Source: Deltaproteobacteria bacterium UBA7527 | Lineage (GTDB): Bacteria > Desulfobacterota > Syntrophorhabdia > Syntrophorhabdales > Syntrophorhabdaceae | Assembly (NCBI GenBank): GCA_002478225.1 | Contig: DLMV01000055.1 | Coordinates: forward strand, 1-9,992 | Length of the DNA: 9,992 nt | Reading direction: 5' to 3' | Shown here: positions 5,821 through 9,992 of the stretch, in pieces | Layout of the letters: each line of letters starts with the position of its first letter | Position numbering within the stretch: the stretch's first letter is position 1 | The notes under the pieces: generated by a model | Seen by the model: only the letters and a program-made list of their open reading frames with translations | Told to the model about the DNA's origin: nothing | The model's database searches: none | Made by a program: the position numbers and the translations under genes

Positions 5821-5826
5821 GTTTCC

Positions 5827-7878
5827 ATGTTCAAAGTTATCTTTTTAATGGTTTGTTTGTTTCTTGCATCAACGGGCAACGGCCTTTCGCAGGATGCTCC
5901 GTACAGGCTTGACGATATTGTCGTAACCGCAGCGCGCACGGAAACCTTGTTGAGGGAAGCGCCCGCGAATATCACCGTTATCACAAGCGACGAAATAGAG
6001 CAGAAAGGCGCGGCGACGCTGATCGACGTCTTTAATGAAGAACCGGGTGTATCCACTAAATCATTTACCGGAACCGTGAAGCAGTCGAGCATCGACATGC
6101 GAGGATACGGCGAGGCTGCGCCTCAGAACGTGCTTTTCCTTATAGACGGGAGAAGGGTGAATAATGTCGACATGTCCGGTGCGGACCTCGCCCAGATACC
6201 GGTTGCCATGATCGAAAGAATTGAAATATACAGAGGATCAGCGAGTGTAATGTTCGGCGATAATGCGTCGGCCGGCGCAATAAACATAATCCTGAAGAAA
6301 GGCGAAGGTAGACCGAATGTGATAGCGAAAATGCTCGCCGGGAGCTACAATACGTTTGTTCCCAGCTTAAGCGTCTCCGGCGGTTACGAAAAGTTCTCAT
6401 ATTTTCTGCTCACATCTTCATACGATACAGACGGCTACAGAGAGAATCAGGCCCTGCAAATGAAAGATGTTTTCGGAAATTTTTCCGTAGACCCTTTGAA
6501 GAACCTCACCCTGAACATCAAAGCCGGACATCATAAAGACCGGTACGGTATGCCGGGAGCAGTGCTCTGGCAAAACCTGATAAACGGTACCGCAAAAAGA
6601 ACGGATGCCAGCACGCCGCTGGACAACGCTTCTACCGAAGACAATTTTATTGATCTTGAAACGGTCATAAAGCTTGCGGAAGATGTAAAATTATCAATAG
6701 GGGGGTCATACAGGAACAGACACAGCGCCTCATACTTCTATTCTTCCGGCACCTTCTTCGGTGTCCCCTGGACCTCGGAAAGTAAAGGCATGGGGAGACT
6801 CGAAACGTATGGTTTTACTCCAAGGATCGTGATCGATAGGCCGCTCTATCGGTTCAAGAATACGTTCACTATGGGATTCGATTACTACAAATCCCCTACC
6901 ACCCTTGACACATCAGGGGGATTTTCCTTCTTTGGATTCACTCCCACACAAACCCTTGCCGATATCACAAAAACAGACTACGGAGTGTATGCGAACGAGA
7001 AGTTCTATCCATTCGACAATCTGATCCTGGATATAGGGTACAGGACCCATAAGGCTGCCTATGATGCCACATATACAGACTATGTTACCCCTTCCCTCTC
7101 TACTGCCTATCGCGCCCATGACCGGAAAGAGGCCTTCCGGGCATCGATCAATTACCTTTTCAGCAAGACAGGGAACGCCTTTATCACCTACGCGAAAGGA
7201 TTCCGGTTCCCCTCAACCGACGAACTTATAAACACACAGACCGGGATGATAACGACGGACCTGAGACCGCAGACCGGGTGGGAGATCAACGTGGGAGCCC
7301 GATGGAATCCATTCAAGCGCTTTGGAGGTTCCCTGACCTTATTCCAGTCGAAAAACGATGATGAGATATTTTACAACCCTTTTACCTTCACCAATTCAAA
7401 CTATGAAAGAACCAGGAGAAGGGGCATTGAAACACAGATGAATTTTCTCGTCACGAAAGATATCAAACTGGGCATAGGCTATACGTACACCGAAGCAAAA
7501 TTTGACGGAAGCCAGCTTATCAACAACACGGATGTGGATGGGAACGATATACCTCTTGTACCAAAAAATAAATTTTCATCGAACATATCCTATTCATTCA
7601 ACAACTTTGTTGTGAATCTTATCGCCGTCTATACAGGGAACAGATACGCGATCAGCGATCAGCTCAACAACCATAGAAAGCTTCCCGGTCATACAACCTG
7701 CGACTTCAATATATCGTACAAATACAAAGGATTCGAGGCGCTCTTCGGGATCAAAAATCTGACCAATACGGAATACAGCGAATTTGGCGTAGCAAGCACC
7801 ACATCTTCGCGCATCAATCTATATCCCTCTCCTGAGAGGAACTACTTCTTGAAGCTGACCTATGCGTTCGGTCTATGA
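5827..7878 (+). CDS. btuB: TonB-dependent outer-membrane receptor, BtuB-like (corrinoid uptake)
   Basis: This is a 683-aa outer-membrane beta-barrel importer energised by TonB-ExbBD. The N terminus is a Sec signal peptide (hydrophobic core VIFLMVCLFLAS, 4-15) with likely cleavage near residue 21. The TonB box is DDIVVTA (29-35). The plug domain (about 45-160) shows MRGYG (91-95), VLFLIDGRRVN (102-112), IERIEIYRGSASVMFGDNA (129-147) and GAINI. The remainder is barrel, with a late FGIKNLTNTEYSEFG segment and an aromatic-rich C-terminal strand YFLKLTYAFGL. The start at 5827 has AAGGAGGG 5 bases upstream and begins the signal peptide. Substrate assignment as cobalamin or a precursor rests on the riboswitch in front of it, because plug and barrel alone only indicate the TonB receptor family. 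No btuF, btuC or btuD follows, so inner-membrane transport must be encoded elsewhere. Confidence 0.93.
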   Translation: MFKVIFLMVCLFLASTGNGLSQDAPYRLDDIVVTAARTETLLREAPANITVITSDEIEQKGAATLIDVFNEEPGVSTKSFTGTVKQSSIDMRGYGEAAPQNVLFLIDGRRVNNVDMSGADLAQIPVAMIERIEIYRGSASVMFGDNASAGAINIILKKGEGRPNVIAKMLAGSYNTFVPSLSVSGGYEKFSYFLLTSSYDTDGYRENQALQMKDVFGNFSVDPLKNLTLNIKAGHHKDRYGMPGAVLWQNLINGTAKRTDASTPLDNASTEDNFIDLETVIKLAEDVKLSIGGSYRNRHSASYFYSSGTFFGVPWTSESKGMGRLETYGFTPRIVIDRPLYRFKNTFTMGFDYYKSPTTLDTSGGFSFFGFTPTQTLADITKTDYGVYANEKFYPFDNLILDIGYRTHKAAYDATYTDYVTPSLSTAYRAHDRKEAFRASINYLFSKTGNAFITYAKGFRFPSTDELINTQTGMITTDLRPQTGWEINVGARWNPFKRFGGSLTLFQSKNDDEIFYNPFTFTNSNYERTRRRGIETQMNFLVTKDIKLGIGYTYTEAKFDGSQLINNTDVDGNDIPLVPKNKFSSNISYSFNNFVVNLIAVYTGNRYAISDQLNNHRKLPGHTTCDFNISYKYKGFEALFGIKNLTNTEYSEFGVASTTSSRINLYPSPERNYFLKLTYAFGL

Positions 7879-7939
7879 CCAAAGTGTCAATGCCGTCTTT
7901 TTGAGATCAAAAATATTGCAGTTAGCGTGATGCAGGTCA

Positions 7940-7970
7940 TTGAAAAAACAATGGAATTGATTTATATAAT
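7940..7970 (+). promoter_or_regulatory. candidate promoter of the hybrid kinase gene
   Basis: TTGAAA (7940-7945) is followed after 17 bases by TATATA (7963-7968) or after 19 bases by a perfect TATAAT (7965-7970). The -10 sits in a 14-bp perfect AT palindrome (7963-7976). The start would be near 7977, leaving a leader of only about 14 bases with a weak GAG as ribosome site. Confidence 0.45.
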
Positions 7971-7990
7971 TATATATTATCGAGAATATT

Positions 7991-9508
7991 ATGGCTCCAA
8001 ACACAACACATGGCAACAATGTATTCGAACAGCTCCATCTTTTTCAGGCGCTGATCGACAGGGTTCCGAGTCCAATATTCTACAAAGATATCCATGGGTG
8101 TTACCTCGGCTGCAATAAAGCGTTTGAAGATTTTCTCGGGATTAAACAGAAAGAGCTCATAGGTCTGAGCGATGTCGACATCATAAAGGATCGCCAAAAA
8201 GATCCTTTGCATGGTATGGTCGACTTTAATATCCCGGGGTGTGTTGGCGCCGGAAAATACGAAACATCTATCAGGCGCCCCAATGGTTCCGAACGTATTG
8301 TGATCATCGAGGAAGCTCCCCTGACCGACATGAATGGGAACTTCGCTGGCATTGTGGGTGTTATCAATGATATTACCGATATAAGGATCGCTGAAAAAGA
8401 AAGGATAAGGGTAAGCAAACTTGAATCGCTCGGCGTCCTTGCCGGGGGCATCGCCCACGATTTCAACAACATCCTCACTATGATCCTCGGCAATATATCC
8501 CTTGCTAAGATCTATGGGGGCGTGAACACAGAAAAGCTGCAGCGTCTCCTTGAAAGCGCTGAACAGGCTATTACAAGGGCAAAAGATCTGACCAGACAGC
8601 TCCTCACATTTTCTAAGGGCGGCACGCCTGTTAAGAAGGTTGCATCGATCAGGGATCTGCTGGAAAGTACTGTCGCATTCGTGCTTGCAGGAACAGCCAT
8701 CAATTATGAATTCGATATAGCCCCTGATCTTTCAACGGTAGAGGTCGATGAGAATCAGATAAGCCAGGCGATCGGCAACATCGTCTTAAACGCACAGCAG
8801 GCCATGCCCAATGGCGGCACGGTGAGGATCATCGCAGAGAACATAACTTTAGCGAACGCTGACGGGCCGCTCAAAAAAGGTGATTACGTCAGGATATCGA
8901 TCAGGGACCAGGGTATCGGGATACCGGAAGAGTATCTCGACGCGATATTTGATCCCTATTTTACAACGAAGGAAAAAGCGGGCGGCCTCGGGCTTTCCAT
9001 CTGTTATTCCATAATTCAAAGGCATCAGGGCCATATTGGCGTGGAATCGACGCTCGGAGTGGGCACAACATTTGTCATATATCTGCCGGCTGCACAAACA
9101 GAGTACAGGGAGGAAAAACAGACAGAAAAGACCATGGTGATGAATGGAAATGGAAGGATACTTGTTATGGATGATGAAGAGACGATCCGGAGCATCGTCG
9201 GAGATATATTGCAATACCTGGGATATACCGTTGACTTTGCAAAGGACGGGGAAGAGGCGGTTGATATGTATTCAAGCAGGCCCTATGATGCGGTCATACT
9301 CGACCTTACCATTCCGGGAGGCATGGGAGGAAAAGAGACGATCAAGCATCTTCGCGCCATCGATCCCGCCGTCAAGGCGATCGTATCCAGCGGATATTCC
9401 AATGATCCCATAATGTCCGATTTCGCAAAATACGGCTTCAAGGATGTTATCATAAAACCTTATACCATCCACGAGATCAGCAATGTATTGAAAAGCGTAA
9501 TATCTTGA
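7991..9508 (+). CDS. soluble PAS hybrid histidine kinase with C-terminal receiver domain
   Basis: This is a 505-aa sensor kinase that autophosphorylates a histidine and can pass the phosphate to its own receiver. Domains in order: a PAS sensor (about 18-135, with FYKDIHGCYLGCNKAFEDFLG), a HisKA dimerisation domain with H156 in GIAHDFNN (153-160), a HATPase_c domain (about 253-366; N box NIVLNAQQA 263-271, G1 DQGIGIP 306-312, G2 GGLGLS 331-336), a charged linker (370-386), and a receiver domain (388-503) with D394/D395, phosphoacceptor D438 in LDLTIPGG, SS at 466-467 and K489 in IIKPY. There is no membrane segment or signal peptide, so it senses a cytoplasmic cue, perhaps redox state or a small ligand. 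All catalytic residues are present. No DNA-binding response regulator or phosphotransfer protein is adjacent, so its output partner is unknown. ATG 7991 is taken because the protein then leads straight into PAS. Confidence 0.92.
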   Translation: MAPNTTHGNNVFEQLHLFQALIDRVPSPIFYKDIHGCYLGCNKAFEDFLGIKQKELIGLSDVDIIKDRQKDPLHGMVDFNIPGCVGAGKYETSIRRPNGSERIVIIEEAPLTDMNGNFAGIVGVINDITDIRIAEKERIRVSKLESLGVLAGGIAHDFNNILTMILGNISLAKIYGGVNTEKLQRLLESAEQAITRAKDLTRQLLTFSKGGTPVKKVASIRDLLESTVAFVLAGTAINYEFDIAPDLSTVEVDENQISQAIGNIVLNAQQAMPNGGTVRIIAENITLANADGPLKKGDYVRISIRDQGIGIPEEYLDAIFDPYFTTKEKAGGLGLSICYSIIQRHQGHIGVESTLGVGTTFVIYLPAAQTEYREEKQTEKTMVMNGNGRILVMDDEETIRSIVGDILQYLGYTVDFAKDGEEAVDMYSSRPYDAVILDLTIPGGMGGKETIKHLRAIDPAVKAIVSSGYSNDPIMSDFAKYGFKDVIIKPYTIHEISNVLKSVIS

Positions 9509-9571
9509 GGTCGACCGTTCGCAGCAATGGCATTCATCGTCCTGCCCTTTTATAACGTGCACAAAATTCTG

Positions 9572-9600
9572 TTGCCGCAACTATACGGTTATGCTATAAA
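9572..9600 (+). promoter_or_regulatory. promoter of tRNA-Thr
   Basis: TTGCCG (9572-9577) and TATAAA (9595-9600) are separated by 17 bases, with an extended -10 TGC directly before TATAAA. The start would be near 9607, five bases before the mature tRNA. Confidence 0.6.
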
Positions 9601-9611
9601 AACATCACATC

Positions 9612-9686
9612 GCCGACGTAGCTCAGAGGCAGAGCAGCTCACTCGTAATGAGCAGGTCGTGGGTTCCACTCCCACCGTCGGCTCCA
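9612..9686 (+). tRNA. tRNA-Thr (anticodon CGT)
   Basis: The cloverleaf folds completely. The acceptor stem GCCGACG (9612-9618) pairs with CGTCGGC (9676-9682), D stem GCTC/GAGC, and anticodon stem GCTCA/TGAGC with loop CTCGTAA (9642-9648) giving anticodon CGT (9644-9646), which reads ACG. The T stem is GTGGG/CCCAC. The 3' CCA is encoded (9684-9686). Two oddities: the T-loop is TTCCACT, with C where position 57 is nearly always a purine, and the discriminator base is T. The 3' half is overlapped on the other strand by an integrase gene, so this tRNA is the probable integration target of a mobile element. Confidence 0.95.
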
Positions 9687-9992
9687 ATGTTTTCAAGGCT
9701 TTGCGACGTATCCCCTATCCCCAATTTTTTTGATGTGTCCTCAGGGCTGTCCACTATACTGTCTAACCTCTTTATTGCCTCTTGTTCGAAGTCGTCTGGA
9801 GAGATAACGTAGTATTTCATCGTTGTCTCGATCGACTTATGACCCATCCACTTTTGCAATGTCTTCGGTGGAACGTTCTTCATGGCGCAGATCGTACCGA
9901 AGGTCCTGCGGAGATCATGAAACCGTACATCTGTCAATTTTGCATTCCCTACCGCCCCCTTGAATGATTTTGACCGTACCCCTTCTTTAGTA
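9623..9992 (-). CDS. tyrosine recombinase (phage-type integrase), C-terminal part, 5' end beyond the window
   Basis: This is the catalytic end of a site-specific tyrosine recombinase that would integrate and excise a mobile element at the neighbouring tRNA. The frame is open to the right edge of the window, so the gene continues outside; the listed TTG at 9937 is not a real start. Seen: the H-x-x-R box HDLRRTFGT (His codon at 9917-9919), the third-box GHKSIETTMKYY with its His (9839-9841) nine residues before the first Tyr (9812-9814), the probable nucleophile. The first catalytic Arg lies outside the window. After the Tyr comes an unusually long hydrophilic tail, and its last 20 residues (ending SELLCL) are the antisense of the tRNA, with the stop at 9623-9625. 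Such overlaps are common where an element sits in a tRNA 3' end. The true C terminus in the excised form could differ. Confidence 0.88.
   Translation of the reverse strand, partial: TKEGVRSKSFKGAVGNAKLTDVRFHDLRRTFGTICAMKNVPPKTLQKWMGHKSIETTMKYYVISPDDFEQEAIKRLDSIVDSPEDTSKKLGIGDTSQSLENIGADGGSGTHDLLITSELLCL
9642..9686. other. putative attachment site (attL) in the 3' half of tRNA-Thr
   Basis: An integrase gene begins its 3' end inside this tRNA and faces it, the usual arrangement for elements that recombine into a tRNA 3' end and restore it. The core is expected somewhere between the anticodon loop and the CCA. Its exact borders cannot be set, because the second copy would lie outside the window. 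Confidence 0.4.

Noticed and set aside
5683..5826. N-terminal extension of btuB to 5683
   Set aside because: It lies within the cobalamin riboswitch and would place a non-signal sequence before the clear signal peptide that starts at 5827.
7898..7913. AT-only inverted repeat TTTTTGA-GA-TCAAAAA after btuB as a terminator
   Set aside because: It has almost no GC in the stem, a 2-base centre and no separate T-run, so it is not a credible intrinsic terminator.
1..9992. CRISPR array, insertion sequence, toxin-antitoxin or phage-defence genes
   Set aside because: I saw no regularly spaced repeats, no transposase motifs and no such gene families. The only mobile-element signal is the integrase at the right edge.

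Overview
The window suggests a Gram-negative, anaerobic bacterium. It carries a ferredoxin-linked 2-oxoacid oxidoreductase with separate delta and alpha subunit genes, a TonB-dependent outer-membrane receptor behind a cobalamin riboswitch, and a soluble PAS hybrid kinase of a kind common in Desulfobacterota (former Deltaproteobacteria). A syntroph-like or sulfate-reducer-like member of that group is my best guess. It rests on protein style only, not on a marker gene.

Layout from left to right. (1) porD-porA run leftwards (1-1481) and are joined by an ATGA overlap; porA ends exactly at the window edge. (2) An AT-rich divergent control region (1482-1735) holds a perfect FNR/CRP-family box, a second palindrome, and a strong sigma70-type promoter for a small GYD-domain protein (1736-2020). 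That gene is followed by a clear intrinsic terminator. (3) purM (2160-3206) runs rightwards and may be leaderless. (4) A leftward cluster faces it: a PaaI-type hotdog thioesterase (5094-5510), an endonuclease-III-like DNA glycosylase that overlaps it by 26 bases (4481-5119), and an archaeal-type nicotinate phosphoribosyltransferase (3233-4393). The last gene has its own candidate promoter with a palindrome across the -35 position. (5) A cobalamin riboswitch (about 5624-5820) precedes a BtuB-like receptor (5827-7878). (6) A stand-alone PAS-HisKA-HATPase-REC hybrid kinase occupies 7991-9508. (7) tRNA-Thr(CGT) lies at 9612-9686 with its own promoter. The 3' end of a leftward tyrosine recombinase (9623 to beyond 9992) reads into it, which marks the probable left edge of an integrated element continuing to the right of the window.

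Most of the window is ordinary housekeeping and transport sequence, and the genes do not form one pathway. porDA serve anaerobic carbon metabolism, purM purine synthesis, pncB NAD salvage and btuB corrinoid uptake. The accessory part is the last 300 bases or so. I see no multi-gene undescribed system. The points worth a second look are regulatory (FNR-type box, pncB palindrome, riboswitch expression platform, leaderless purM), the odd endonuclease III active site and cluster, and the tRNA/integrase junction with an unusual T-loop.
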